Below, piece by piece: positions 54,601-62,350 of a stretch of DNA of 64,000 nt. The notes below the pieces were generated by a model. It made no database searches. It saw nothing but the letters and a program-made list of their open reading frames with translations, and was not told where the DNA came from. The stretch's first letter is position 1. Each line of letters starts with the position of its first letter. Source of the stretch: Hyphomicrobiales bacterium 4NK60-0047b (lineage in GTDB: Bacteria; Pseudomonadota; Alphaproteobacteria; Rhizobiales; HXMU1428-3); assembly GCA_040367435.1 (NCBI GenBank), contig BAABWY010000001.1, positions 682,001 to 746,000 on the forward strand. The letters run 5' to 3'. The position numbers and the translations under genes are program-made.

Positions 54601-55667
54601 TCTCCCTTCACACCAACACTAGGCAATTCAGTTTTGCTTGCAGACTTTTGATCTGAGCCAACCTCTGTCGCCTCAGCATTTGTTTTAATAACTTCTTGAG
54701 CAGTTCGGCTTTTTTGAGCGACATGACCAATACGCCCGAGCCCTGCTTTTAAATCGCCCTTAGCAAACCAGGCATCACCCCTGGCACCAACCTGTCCATC
54801 AAACTCAATCTGCCGGTCCGATTTAGGTGTCGTCACTTTCCCTTGTACAGGAAAAATCACTTGGCTTTCTTTTTGTTTGCCAACAGAATTCTTGCTCAAT
54901 TCACCGACCGCCAAACGAATAAAATGAGGCGTATCTTGCGTTAAATATTTGCCATTAAAATAAAACGGGCCTTTCAAAGTAATAGCAGATAGAACGCCGT
55001 CTATATTTTCCATTTCAAAAGAACGGTGCTTAACTGCAGCACTTGCCTTAGCTTGCTTATTCGCTCTTGAACGAACAGCTGATTGCAACTGAAGTGAGCC
55101 GTTTTTAATCTTAACATTTCGAAGAGAAATCAAATTAGGACTAAGCTGAAAACCAGAAAGTGCCGCTTCTTGCGTAGCTGCTTTAGAGCGTCCCTTCCTC
55201 TTTGAAGCTTTCTGCCGCGCCCCCCCTTTCCCTCGAGAGTTTCTTTGGCCCACATCAAAAGAAGGACGTCCATTTTTATCAAATTGTAAAAGCAATTTCG
55301 GACTATCAAGTGTCACAGTGCTTGCCTCAACCACACCCTTCAACAAAGGTGGCACAGCAACCCAAAGCGTCAGTTCCTTTACCTCAAGAACCGGCTTCCC
55401 ACTTTGACCACTTTCACCAATGCGTAAATTTTCAGCACGCACATAAGGCGCTGGTAGCAAGCGAACGTTCAACCCACCATCAAGCTCAACCCTACTCCCC
55501 ATTATCTCAGAAAGACGCACCTCAAAGTCAGTGCGATAATCGTCCCAATTAATCAGCAAGGGAACCGTAAATAAAGCGGTTAAAACTAAAATCATAAAGG
55601 CTGCTATTGCAGTGAGTAGATTATTCAAGGCACTGTTCCTTAAAACCGACGGGTACGTATCAGGCAA
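51615..55667 (-). CDS. Very large AsmA family envelope protein
   Basis: The 1350-residue protein has one N-terminal membrane helix (residues 18-40) followed by the AsmA opening FTVPLLINWDDYRTDFEVRLSE, GSRVELDGGLNVRLLPAPYVRAENLRIGE and PKLLLQFDKNGRPSFD in parts. A long periplasmic beta-rich body follows, with repeated short strands and Ser/Gly turns. The AsmA_2 C-terminal region (SLSGSGSSPKALVSSLIGEGFLKLSDGDLR in parts) comes near residue 1150. It ends in an Arg/Glu-rich helix (about 1285-1340). AsmA-like proteins are now seen as bridge-shaped phospholipid carriers between inner and outer membranes. Length is large but within the family range. Confidence 0.88.
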   Translation of the reverse strand: MPDTYPSVLRNSALNNLLTAIAAFMILVLTALFTVPLLINWDDYRTDFEVRLSEIMGSRVELDGGLNVRLLPAPYVRAENLRIGESGQSGKPVLEVKELTLWVAVPPLLKGVVEASTVTLDSPKLLLQFDKNGRPSFDVGQRNSRGKGGARQKASKRKGRSKAATQEAALSGFQLSPNLISLRNVKIKNGSLQLQSAVRSRANKQAKASAAVKHRSFEMENIDGVLSAITLKGPFYFNGKYLTQDTPHFIRLAVGELSKNSVGKQKESQVIFPVQGKVTTPKSDRQIEFDGQVGARGDAWFAKGDLKAGLGRIGHVAQKSRTAQEVIKTNAEATEVGSDQKSASKTELPSVGVKGDQVFFTSKLHVLSTQAKLTDILIRTGSLARPQTVRGALEVNWRDELALMGTANGQVIDLNSALGGSVSNDPSSQLSSSLYVPPGAALSKLNDLLLSQAKFFERIDFTAKVAQIYLGQGDVRDFSLKVKGRDGQIRVEDLTGRMAGSSRVSVSGDFTEKEGRSFFSGGLYLRGLQFQEFMRWAVPSYIGDNKFGRGKYMLSGDLVSEGGTFSLNSLQGTLGRSSLRGDLSFLKQVEGRGAEMKISLRSGPLRIEDLLGKPIGLKEFEIEFSEFFQSQKPKLSKDESASPFKTTLELSAQKVIFSDSVQKDVRLVWRDEAGRSFVESLSGESEQGLKLIYENGRVDASGDGVGEDKFFIEVLNETALKELIGVSGLDKTYQISNVVSENFYPLRFGVHREISTEFTHYRFDGQMGGSDTAFSVFIPLDGTSKQEGVMTILGGMESGNGALLASKFLPFSIDSRGSGEKFGSAKVTFTASGTASEGFRGQVKLANDVMTASYEGQFSLKKTELTSDGEVLVSGEKASDVLAMFGLAHLVPDLVPLSSNDSTEESKGRAFRARGKFSKVSNGFALSDLKIAIGETLVIGTGIYEEKDGKPRYRLALATERLDLQTLLGGLQEQASIDGKQGGVQVANLKINENKSDGNNKFPETSDALKSVWSSQPFYIRKSVSANENQGARLGDFSIRASELQLSDRLSLSDAEVRWRVHPNHIEIVKIEGKSLGGIFKASGILRERGEGYSLNGTLSLDKARLEDVGAAEEASLGTGEFSFNLSLSGSGSSPKALVSSLIGEGFLKLSDGDLRQVNPVLLGQLAERFLLSESGDAGQLKADLASVSETMKPLKFKSLDLGVQLLDGAVKLRQKDFGIRPGVIGLQAELKLVDLSWVGNWSIQPEERKTIGKVPGVLKKVRGDLQSVAGFHTQLDVNEFERFLTLKHKERELRSLEKVRLDQEARRLAEERRQAEEELKRINEEKARLKREQEKFDNLNRTDLPPLQE

Positions 55668-55761
55668 TAACTAAAAACATCATTCAATTGAGCATAAAAC
55701 GAACTGAAACCATCAACAATATTCCAATCCGTCAAAATTTCTGCATTAATAATAAACGCGA

Positions 55762-55933
55762 CCCGCCGGTTGCTTCTTTCGGATGCCTAAAAGGCATCTA
55801 AAGTAAATATTACGGATGCCTAGAAGGCATCTGAAGCAAATCTTACGGATGCCTAGAAGGCATCTGAAGCAAATCTTGCGGATGCTAAGTGGGCATCTGA
55901 AGCAAAAAAAGCAACCTGAAGGCACACTAAAAT
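55762..55933 (+). repeat. Short hairpin element expanded by four 33-bp tandem copies in its loop
   Basis: An outer GGTTGC-type copy has its left part GCC-GGTTGC-TTCTTT at 55765-55779 and its right part GCAACC-TGAA-GGC-ACACTAAAA at 55911-55932. Between them are four units starting CGGATGC at 55780, 55813, 55846 and 55879 (33, 33, 33 and 32 bp), each a GATGCC/GGCATC hairpin followed by TGAAGC and an A/T linker. The outer stem still pairs (GCC with GGC, GGTTGC with GCAACC). Confidence 0.82.
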
Positions 55934-56034
55934 AGTATCAAATAACAATTTACATCATTATCATCTATTTCAGTCATAAATTTGAACAAAGATCAATAAT
56001 CTAACAGAGCTATAGATCAATATCTGAGAGCACC

Positions 56035-57768
56035 ATGACAGAACAAAAACACTACATAAAAAGGTTAAAATGGGCTCTAAGATACAAATCGAGGGGCTTT
56101 AAGCCTGTTTACAATGAATTATACTATGATCGCATAGCACCTCACATCAGCGCCTTCGTTAAAAATAAAGACTATTTTCTGTGGTTTGTTGCCCTTTTAA
56201 TCGGAATTTCGGTTGGCGGAGCCACACTTCTGTTCCGACATATGATCGGTGCATTCCAATGGCTCTGGCTTGGAACCTCCAACGAACAAATCGGAGATTT
56301 CTTTCAAACCACACCGGCTTATGTCTTCTTCATAGCCCCCATCATCGGTGGCATTATCGTTGGTCAAATCCTCCATCATTTCATGCCCGGAAAACGAGCA
56401 CACGCGGTTGCAGACGTTATCGAAGCCAAAGCCATCAAAGGCGCGTACATAGACTTAAAAACCGGCATCTGGAGCGCGATTATCGCAGTCATTAGTTTGG
56501 GGTTTGGCGCAAGTTCAGGCCGTGAAGGTCCTGTTGTCCACCTCGGCGCGACACTCTCATCACTCATTTCTCGCGCATCCGAACTCACCTTTGCCCATCG
56601 CCGCATTCTAATGGCCTCAGGCGCAGCTGCCGCCGTCAGCGCCTCATTCAATGCACCCATTGCTGGCGTTTTATTTGCTCATGAAGTCATCTTGGCCCAT
56701 TACGCACTAAGTGCGTTCGTTCCCGTTGTCCTGGCAAGCGTGGCTGGCGCTATCATTGTGCGCATCACCATTGGGGAATTCCCAGCCTTTATCATTCCAG
56801 ACTACACAATTTCATCCTATTTTGAATTCCCTGCCTTTGCAGCTTTAGGGCTTTTTGCCGCCTTTATTTCTATTTTGTTTCAATTGAGTATGTCCACAAC
56901 TGAACGCATAGCCTGGAGCTATAACCTCCCCATCTGGGCCCGGCCTATCATCGGCGGTGTTCTTGTCGGCTCCATTGCCATATTTTTCCCTGAAGTTTTA
57001 GGCGTTGGCTATGACACAACCGACAACGCTTTAAAACAAAATCTAAGCCTCACTCTCTTGCTTTCATTATTACTCGCCAAAATCATCGCTACCTCCATCA
57101 CTCTAGCCTCAAGGTTTGGTGGCGGTATCTTCTCGCCCTCACTTTACCTGGGCGCTTGTGTTGGTGGCGCATTCGGCCTCATCATAGCGCACTTTTTCCC
57201 TGGCACTGCCTCAAGCCATGGGCTTTACGCCATCCTCGGGATGGGCGGCGTCGCAGCCGCCATTTTAGGAGCGCCCATTTCCACCGCAATGATTGTCTTT
57301 GAACTCACTGGCGGCTATGAAATGACAATCGCCCTCCTGGTCACCGTCTCAATCTCAACCGCGCTTTCTAATGCAGTTCTCGGAATGAGTTTCTTTCACT
57401 GGCAACTCTCAACCAGAGGGCTCTTCTTGGCAGCAGGGCCTCATAAACAAATCGCCCAAACCCTCACGGTCAATGAGTTTTATAAACCTATTGAGGAAGA
57501 TAGTTCTGAAAAAGAGGATGAAACTGGAGCCAAACATCTAGAACCACCCCACTTAGAACCGGATGAAAACGGCAAATACCCCGCCAACCTTCACTTAAAT
57601 GACAATATTGAAAAAGCGCTCCGAGCCTTCAATAAAAGCGGCGAAGAAAAACTGCCCGTCATCATAGACAAACACAACACCCAAATCCTAGGCCACGCCA
57701 CCCACCTAGACGCCCTAAACGCCTACAACAAATCGCTGATACACGCACATGAGGAAGAGCATAAGTAG
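56035..57768 (+). CDS. ClC family chloride channel/transporter with C-terminal CBS domain
   Basis: The 577-residue protein has the ClC membrane core (about residues 45-450): GASSGREGPVVHLGA (selectivity and gating Glu), FNAPIAGVLFAHEV, GGGIFSPSLYLGACVGGAFG and GAPISTAMIVFELTGGYE. The gating Glu in GREGP is present; the proton Glu region needs alignment to tell channel from exchanger. A single CBS-like domain occupies residues 505-570, ending HAHEEEHK. The last 115 bp of the gene occur again at 59049-59163, beyond the metallo-beta-lactamase-fold gene, and a worn copy lies near 62190. Confidence 0.93.
   Translation: MTEQKHYIKRLKWALRYKSRGFKPVYNELYYDRIAPHISAFVKNKDYFLWFVALLIGISVGGATLLFRHMIGAFQWLWLGTSNEQIGDFFQTTPAYVFFIAPIIGGIIVGQILHHFMPGKRAHAVADVIEAKAIKGAYIDLKTGIWSAIIAVISLGFGASSGREGPVVHLGATLSSLISRASELTFAHRRILMASGAAAAVSASFNAPIAGVLFAHEVILAHYALSAFVPVVLASVAGAIIVRITIGEFPAFIIPDYTISSYFEFPAFAALGLFAAFISILFQLSMSTTERIAWSYNLPIWARPIIGGVLVGSIAIFFPEVLGVGYDTTDNALKQNLSLTLLLSLLLAKIIATSITLASRFGGGIFSPSLYLGACVGGAFGLIIAHFFPGTASSHGLYAILGMGGVAAAILGAPISTAMIVFELTGGYEMTIALLVTVSISTALSNAVLGMSFFHWQLSTRGLFLAAGPHKQIAQTLTVNEFYKPIEEDSSEKEDETGAKHLEPPHLEPDENGKYPANLHLNDNIEKALRAFNKSGEEKLPVIIDKHNTQILGHATHLDALNAYNKSLIHAHEEEHK
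57654..57768 (+). repeat. Direct repeat copy 1 (3' end of the ClC gene)
   Basis: This 115-bp stretch, encoding the end of the CBS domain and the stop codon, is matched without gaps at 59049-59163 with 8 differences by my count (about 93% identity). Confidence 0.88.
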
Positions 57769-57783
57769 TCCGGTACCCATTGG

Positions 57784-58833
57784 TTATTTGAGTTCTTTGT
57801 ACCATGCTTCCATAGCTATCTCATGGAAGCCGTTTCGCATGTAACGCAAATCTCCGAAAGTATCAGATAAAGTTAAACGATTGGCTGCCTCTTTAAATCC
57901 TAGTCCTTTTTTATGGGAGACAAGCGCATGCTGTTCTATTTCTGCCAATAGTTGCTCGTAAGTCTTTGTTTGCAATGAATTGGCTTTAACAACTCCACCA
58001 TGCCCAGGAACAATAATACTCTTCTCATTCTCCATGATTTTTCTCACCGATGTTCGCCATTTTGAGGGGGAAGAAGACATAAAATTAGGGAAAATTCCAT
58101 CCCACATTAAATCCCCGCCAAACACAACACGCGTCTCATCATCCCTGATGACAAGGTCACTGTTTGTATGCCCGCTCATGGGCATTATCGTTACAGTCCG
58201 TCCACCTAAATCAAAGGTGATGTTTTTTGTTTCATCAACAATGATTTTGGAAGCATCCATTAAATTCCCTCCCCACTTACCAATGGAAGAAATTAAAAAA
58301 TTGGGGTCTTTTGGATCTGTTTGAGTTTTAATATAAGTGTTAAATGCCAGTTTGCGTGTTTCTTGCGTCATAATGACTTCAGGCTTGGCCCCTGCATGGA
58401 AAAACCCCTGAGTTCCTCCAAGGTGGTCAAAATGAAAATGTGTGTGAACGATATGTGTTGGAAGCCTTCCTGTTAAAAACTTACAAACTTCAGAGATGTA
58501 TTGTCCTCCTGCTGGCATTCGATAAGAATCGATAGCAAGAATACGATCTTTTCCAACAATCAAACCTCCATTACATAATGTGGTCCTGTCACCAACACCT
58601 CCTTTTGCATCAAAGGGTGTTGAAATCAAAGCCCAGTTTCCATCTCCGACCTTTTCAATTCTTGCAAATGATCGTTGCCCAATAACTTCGCCAAACGGCA
58701 CTTGACCATAAGCCCTTCGGGCAGCAACAGGGGCAAGTAGCAAAGTAGCTGATAACCCGCAACAACTATTAAAGCATGTTTTAAGAAAATCTCTACGGTG
58801 AGTATGCGTGCAATGTGATGTACAATTTTCCAT
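57784..58833 (-). CDS. Tat-exported metallo-beta-lactamase-fold hydrolase
   Basis: The 349-residue protein starts with a Cys/His-rich stretch and a twin-arginine signal (RRDFLK at 13-18, hydrophobic LSATLLLAPVAA, cleavage near AYGQ), so it is exported folded with its metal. The mature domain has the MBL motif THFHFDHLGG (H132, H134, D136, H137), MSGHTNSDLVIRDD with another His ligand, FGGDLMWDG, and PGHGGVVKANS with the last His. It resembles the SoxH/quinoprotein-relay subgroup of exported MBL proteins more than a true beta-lactamase; substrate unknown. It lies between two copies of the ClC gene end. Confidence 0.85.
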   Translation of the reverse strand: MENCTSHCTHTHRRDFLKTCFNSCCGLSATLLLAPVAARRAYGQVPFGEVIGQRSFARIEKVGDGNWALISTPFDAKGGVGDRTTLCNGGLIVGKDRILAIDSYRMPAGGQYISEVCKFLTGRLPTHIVHTHFHFDHLGGTQGFFHAGAKPEVIMTQETRKLAFNTYIKTQTDPKDPNFLISSIGKWGGNLMDASKIIVDETKNITFDLGGRTVTIMPMSGHTNSDLVIRDDETRVVFGGDLMWDGIFPNFMSSSPSKWRTSVRKIMENEKSIIVPGHGGVVKANSLQTKTYEQLLAEIEQHALVSHKKGLGFKEAANRLTLSDTFGDLRYMRNGFHEIAMEAWYKELK

Positions 58834-58902
58834 GTCTTAACTCATTCATTAAATTAAAATCGTAGACAGTGGCATTTTAAAATCTTTGCGCACACCATTA
58901 CT

Positions 58903-58919
58903 ACCTACCATTAGGTAGG
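58903..58919. promoter_or_regulatory. Palindromic operator-like site before the MBL gene
   Basis: CCTACC-ATTA-GGTAGG (58904-58919) is a perfect inverted repeat 70 bp upstream of the MBL start. Its form resembles operators of TetR-type repressors. No regulator gene lies beside it, so the binder is unknown. It is also able to form a hairpin. Confidence 0.45.
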
Positions 58920-58935
58920 CAGGTCAGGAGTTGAT

Positions 58936-59163
58936 TTGTCAAGAATTTCTATTAAACCGAAAACAAAAAGCAGATCATATTTATGTGAAGAGTATACATC
59001 AGGAAATATTAGTTTTAAAAAATCAAAGCAAACCGACAAAGAAATATTGCCCGTCATCATAGACAAACACAGCACCCAAATCCTAGGCCACGCCACCCAC
59101 CTAGCCGCCCTAAACGCCTACAACAAATCCCTCATCCATGCTCATGAGGAAGAGCATAAATAG
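58936..59163 (+). pseudogene. Truncated duplicate of the ClC gene 3' end (direct repeat copy 2)
   Basis: The open frame of 75 codons shares its last 39 codons (59049-59163) with the ClC protein's CBS end: LPVIIDKHSTQILGHATHL, then ALNAYNKSLIHAHEEEHK. The first part (residues 1-35) does not match the channel. There is no ribosome binding site. I read it as a partial gene duplication left by an insertion or recombination event rather than a working gene. Confidence 0.75.
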
Positions 59164-59205
59164 AGCTGTTTAAGAAATTGTATTTCTGAAAAAATAGACA
59201 CTTAA

Positions 59206-59847
59206 TTATTTAAGAAGTTCCGGTAAAATACTAGTTAAATTCTTTCCCGGACAAGCTGTCGAAGCTTTTTCATTATGTCCATAAACTTCATTTTTAGATA
59301 TTTTATATTTTTTTCGAAGCCAACAAAGCAGTTTCTTAAGAGATATCTTCTGTCCTTTTGTTGGTTTTTCTAAAACAAAGTTGCCTTCAACAACTATTTG
59401 AATTTTATTTTTTGTATTATACCCCGTGTTTGTATCACCAGCATATATAACATCTCTAGCTTTACCAATTTTACCATCATTATTAATATAAAAATGATAG
59501 GGAACATCTCCCCATGCAGGTTTCACTTTAAGGCCAACACGCCCTTTTTTTTGAGAAAATTTTTGTAAATTTTGCAATTTTTTCTCTACTGAAGATCTTG
59601 TGTTTCTTTTAGAACCGCTATGATGAATTACAATACTTACAGGCACTTGTTTTTTCATTAAATGAACTTTTGCTGGTTTGGCCTTCCACACACTTCTTGA
59701 TACTAGGGAAGGAGCGCTACACTCTTCGTTTTTCTTAGTCTGCGCTTCAGAACTACAACTAGATAAAAATAAAATAGAAAAACCAACGAAAAGTGCTTTA
59801 TGCATTTGAAAAGGAGTTATTTCAGCAAGATTTTTTAATGTAAGCAT
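59206..59847 (-). CDS. Lipoprotein N-acetylmuramoyl-L-alanine amidase (Amidase_2/PGRP-like)
   Basis: The 213-residue protein has a lipoprotein signal peptide with lipobox LSSC (lipidated Cys31). An Amidase_2/PGRP domain follows: SIVIHHSGS (zinc ligand His75 or His76), YHFYINNDGKIGKARD, IQIVVEGNF and YGHNEKASTACPGKNL (His191 and Cys199 as the other zinc ligands). It would cut the amide bond between MurNAc and the stem peptide in the periplasm. The start at 59847 has GGGGAG upstream and lies inside the 3' end of the caspase gene, a 26-bp overlap suggesting translational coupling. ATG 59805 is an alternative without a binding site. Confidence 0.85.
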   Translation of the reverse strand: MLTLKNLAEITPFQMHKALFVGFSILFLSSCSSEAQTKKNEECSAPSLVSRSVWKAKPAKVHLMKKQVPVSIVIHHSGSKRNTRSSVEKKLQNLQKFSQKKGRVGLKVKPAWGDVPYHFYINNDGKIGKARDVIYAGDTNTGYNTKNKIQIVVEGNFVLEKPTKGQKISLKKLLCWLRKKYKISKNEVYGHNEKASTACPGKNLTSILPELLK

Positions 59848-61069
59848 CGAATGCTCCCCGCCTTTTGAAAAGCTTCATCATCCCTATTGCACCATTGCGT
59901 GAAAAAGGCCCCTCAACAGAACAAAACCAACCGTTTGTAAAATTTGGAAAAAACGGTTCGCTTGTGAAAATAACAAACCCACCAAATTCTCGCGCTTTTG
60001 CACCTGCAACTTCAATAGATTCTGTGCAATATGAGATTGCAAACCATCCGCATCTATTAATAGTTTTTAATTTAACATCCGGCACCTGCAACAAGGCAGT
60101 TTCACTCTCTTTTTTAGCTTGATTGTTCCGTTCATGTATAGCTTTTTCCAACTCACTAATTTTATTTTGCAAAGCATTCATTTCAGATTTTCTATCTTTT
60201 TCATAATCTGAACCATCAGCAGTGCTATTAGTTTTAGAACGATCTTTCACTAAATTCTTCGATAACTTTCTATTACTGGATACCAAAAAATATTCCCCCC
60301 GCATTTGATCATAAAACGCAGGAAACTGTTGATGACGACTAGGTGTCGACAACGCCAATTTTTCTACCTCAATTTGAATTTTTTTAGCCAATTGTAAATG
60401 AGAAAGTCCCGGTTTTTTTAAAAGCGGAATTAATTTACGAGTAAAAATCGAGTTGGGGTTTAGGTCTTCATCACTTAATCTATCTAGTGCCTCTTCCCCT
60501 ATACCTGCAGAATACAAAACAAAAGTATTTCTCGGGGGATTAGACCTTTGCCCTAAACCAACGGAACGTCCAACACTTCGAGTTCCTTTCTTAGGGAATG
60601 GGTTATTTCTGCAAGCATCTATGATCAAAATACTTACCTTAGCACCACGTTCTCGTAGCACAGAAATAATTTCATCTTCAGAAAAAGCTTCCTTAATAAT
60701 AGATCGTTCTTCCCCAGGTGCAATTCTAGGTACATCAATTGGAAGCAAATAATTCCGCCCTTTAAAGGATATCCCATGCCCAGCAAAAAAGAATAAAACT
60801 TCATCACCAGCTTCAATCTTGGAACTAAGGTAATTTAGTTTTTGATCAAAACTACGTCGATTAGCATTCAATGACTCAATGACCTCAAAACCAATTTGAC
60901 GAATAGTTCTAGTAACAGCTACTGCGTCATTTACAGCTTTGTATAGTTTAGTAACATTCCTATAATCATCATTACCAATAACAAGAGCTATTCGCTTTGC
61001 CGACGCAGAAGTAGTCACAACTAAAAAGGAAAAAAAAGTCAAGAAAAGTATAGAAAATAATCTACTCAT
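59822..61069 (-). CDS. Periplasmic caspase-fold (C14) protease with SPOR-like C-terminus
   Basis: The 415-residue protein has a signal peptide (1-24, ending SASA) and a caspase domain (25-260) beginning KRIALVIGNDDY, with catalytic His98 in FFFAGHGI and Cys153 in LIIDACRNNPF. A charged linker/coiled coil follows (270-325). The C-terminal 75 residues (from CGWFAISYC through GWFCSVEGPFSRNGAI to FDAYIKKSC) resemble a SPOR domain in length and in the GPFS...A...G.DAYI pattern, and contain four cysteines. Bacterial caspase-like proteases prefer Arg or Lys. Export to the periplasm and pairing with an amidase are unusual. No ribosome binding site beyond a G-run (GGGGGGG) precedes the ATG. Confidence 0.85.
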   Translation of the reverse strand: MSRLFSILFLTFFSFLVVTTSASAKRIALVIGNDDYRNVTKLYKAVNDAVAVTRTIRQIGFEVIESLNANRRSFDQKLNYLSSKIEAGDEVLFFFAGHGISFKGRNYLLPIDVPRIAPGEERSIIKEAFSEDEIISVLRERGAKVSILIIDACRNNPFPKKGTRSVGRSVGLGQRSNPPRNTFVLYSAGIGEEALDRLSDEDLNPNSIFTRKLIPLLKKPGLSHLQLAKKIQIEVEKLALSTPSRHQQFPAFYDQMRGEYFLVSSNRKLSKNLVKDRSKTNSTADGSDYEKDRKSEMNALQNKISELEKAIHERNNQAKKESETALLQVPDVKLKTINRCGWFAISYCTESIEVAGAKAREFGGFVIFTSEPFFPNFTNGWFCSVEGPFSRNGAIGMMKLFKRRGAFDAYIKKSC

Positions 61070-61346
61070 CCCCCCCCCGCATTTATTTATTTTTAATTTA
61101 TGAAAAATTACTAAGTAAACAAGTATAAATCAGCAGTTATTTTTATTTTATACTAATTTAAATTACTCGCAACCCCAACCACACCTGCCCAAAACATAAG
61201 CACCTCACCCTCAAACCTACTCTCCCTGAAAACACAACTCCCCACTACCTCCCTGTAATCCCTCAACTTTCCAAACACTCACCATTCTGGCCCATCGCTT
61301 GCAAAATAAAAAATGTTGAACTGATTTCTAAAACAGGGAGCATAAA

Positions 61347-61700
61347 ATGCTTTTAAAAAAATTGTCTGGGTTACTTGCCGTTATTTGTCTGTTTTTTACT
61401 CTGAGTAACACATTAACTGTCAGTGCCATCGCAGCTGAGACAGCAAAAGCTGCCGAACATATTGTCGAGATTAAAGGCATGGAGTTCAGTCCCAAAATAC
61501 TCACCATTAAAGCAGGCGACAAAGTCAAATTCATCAATAAAGACAGCGCCCCGCACACAGCCTCTGCAACAGATGGCAGGTTTGAAAGCGGTGAGCTCGC
61601 AGAAGGGCAAAGTGAAATGGTCACATTCGAAAAAGCAGACACATACGCCTACTATTGCATGTTCCACCCCTCAATGAGCGGCAAGATCATCGTTGAGTGA
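61347..61700 (+). CDS. Cupredoxin (plastocyanin/amicyanin-like)
   Basis: The 117-residue protein has a signal peptide (about 1-29) and a cupredoxin domain with all type 1 copper ligands: His in DSAPHTAS, then Cys, His and Met in YYCMFHPSMSGKI. The MEFSPKILTIKAGDKVKFINKD segment is the usual first half. It is a periplasmic electron carrier or copper-binding protein; no partner oxidase or dehydrogenase is adjacent. GGGAG precedes the start. Convergent with the next small secreted protein gene. Confidence 0.9.
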   Translation: MLLKKLSGLLAVICLFFTLSNTLTVSAIAAETAKAAEHIVEIKGMEFSPKILTIKAGDKVKFINKDSAPHTASATDGRFESGELAEGQSEMVTFEKADTYAYYCMFHPSMSGKIIVE

Positions 61701-61718
61701 TCTCTTATTAAACAACAA

Positions 61719-62045
61719 TTAGCAGTTGATCTTAATCAGCTGTTTTGTGAGTTCAAGAAGCTTAGGATTATCAAGCAATTTTTTAGCTTGATGAGCGTCC
61801 TGGCAATTTCTAGCCTTGTCTGTGTTCGCAATAGCACGTAAAGCAAAAAAGGTGCCCGTCAAAGAATTGTGCTTCGCGGCATTATCAATAAGCTGCGTAC
61901 AAGCTTTCACAATCTGAGTATTTGGCACCTTGCCACCACCTTGTGTACAAGTCGCATAATCCTTCTCCAAGCCCTCATAAGCCTGAACATACGAAGATGA
62001 AAAAACACCAAAACAAAAAATCGATAAGATCAATAAAACACGCAT
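61719..62045 (-). CDS. Small secreted protein, unknown function
   Basis: From ATG 62045 (GGGAG close upstream) the protein is 108 residues with a signal peptide (MRVLLILSIFCFGVFSSSYVQA). The mature part is helical with four cysteines (ATCTQ, KACTQL, ARNCQD, C-terminal INC) and a helix-turn pattern ALRAIANTDKARNCQDAHQAKKLLD. The spacing is compatible with two disulfides and with a single Sel1/TPR-like helical pair, but I do not recognise a family. The longer open frame from 62108 has no ribosome binding site. Confidence 0.6.
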   Translation of the reverse strand: MRVLLILSIFCFGVFSSSYVQAYEGLEKDYATCTQGGGKVPNTQIVKACTQLIDNAAKHNSLTGTFFALRAIANTDKARNCQDAHQAKKLLDNPKLLELTKQLIKINC

Positions 62046-62184
62046 AAACTCCCTGCCTTCCTCAAATTCTTTAAGTAAACCTCTGAAGTTAAAAACAAGA
62101 GTGAGCAAAATCCCGCTCAGTGTAAAGTTAAATAAGTTTAATCAAGTTATTCCAACTCCCCAAACTAAGGCAAACCATCCAACC

Positions 62185-62236
62185 AAACAGCCTTCTAAAC
62201 ACCTAGACATCCCCCATCGATGCCTATGAAGGTGAG
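62185..62236 (+). repeat. Worn third copy of the ClC gene 3' end
   Basis: The stretch containing TAAACACCTAGACA, CCCCCATCGATGCC and TATGAAGGTGAGCATAAG aligns in order with TAAACGCCTACAACA, CCCTCATCCATGCT and CATGAGGAAGAGCATAAA of the copy at 59049-59163. It is much more diverged, with small gaps, and has no open frame. Confidence 0.5.
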
Positions 62237-62350
62237 CATAAGCAAGCTCTGACAATCAAAGTAGAATAGTCTTTACTCGAGCAGCAAAAAATAACCCGCA
62301 TTAAATAAATAATACGGGTTATTCATCCAAAAAGTCTAAACTATCATTCT

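Noticed and set aside
55780-55910. Four 33-bp tandem units that look like a short CRISPR array
   Set aside because: The units abut directly with no unique spacers, there are no cas genes, and each unit is a copy of the short hairpin element.
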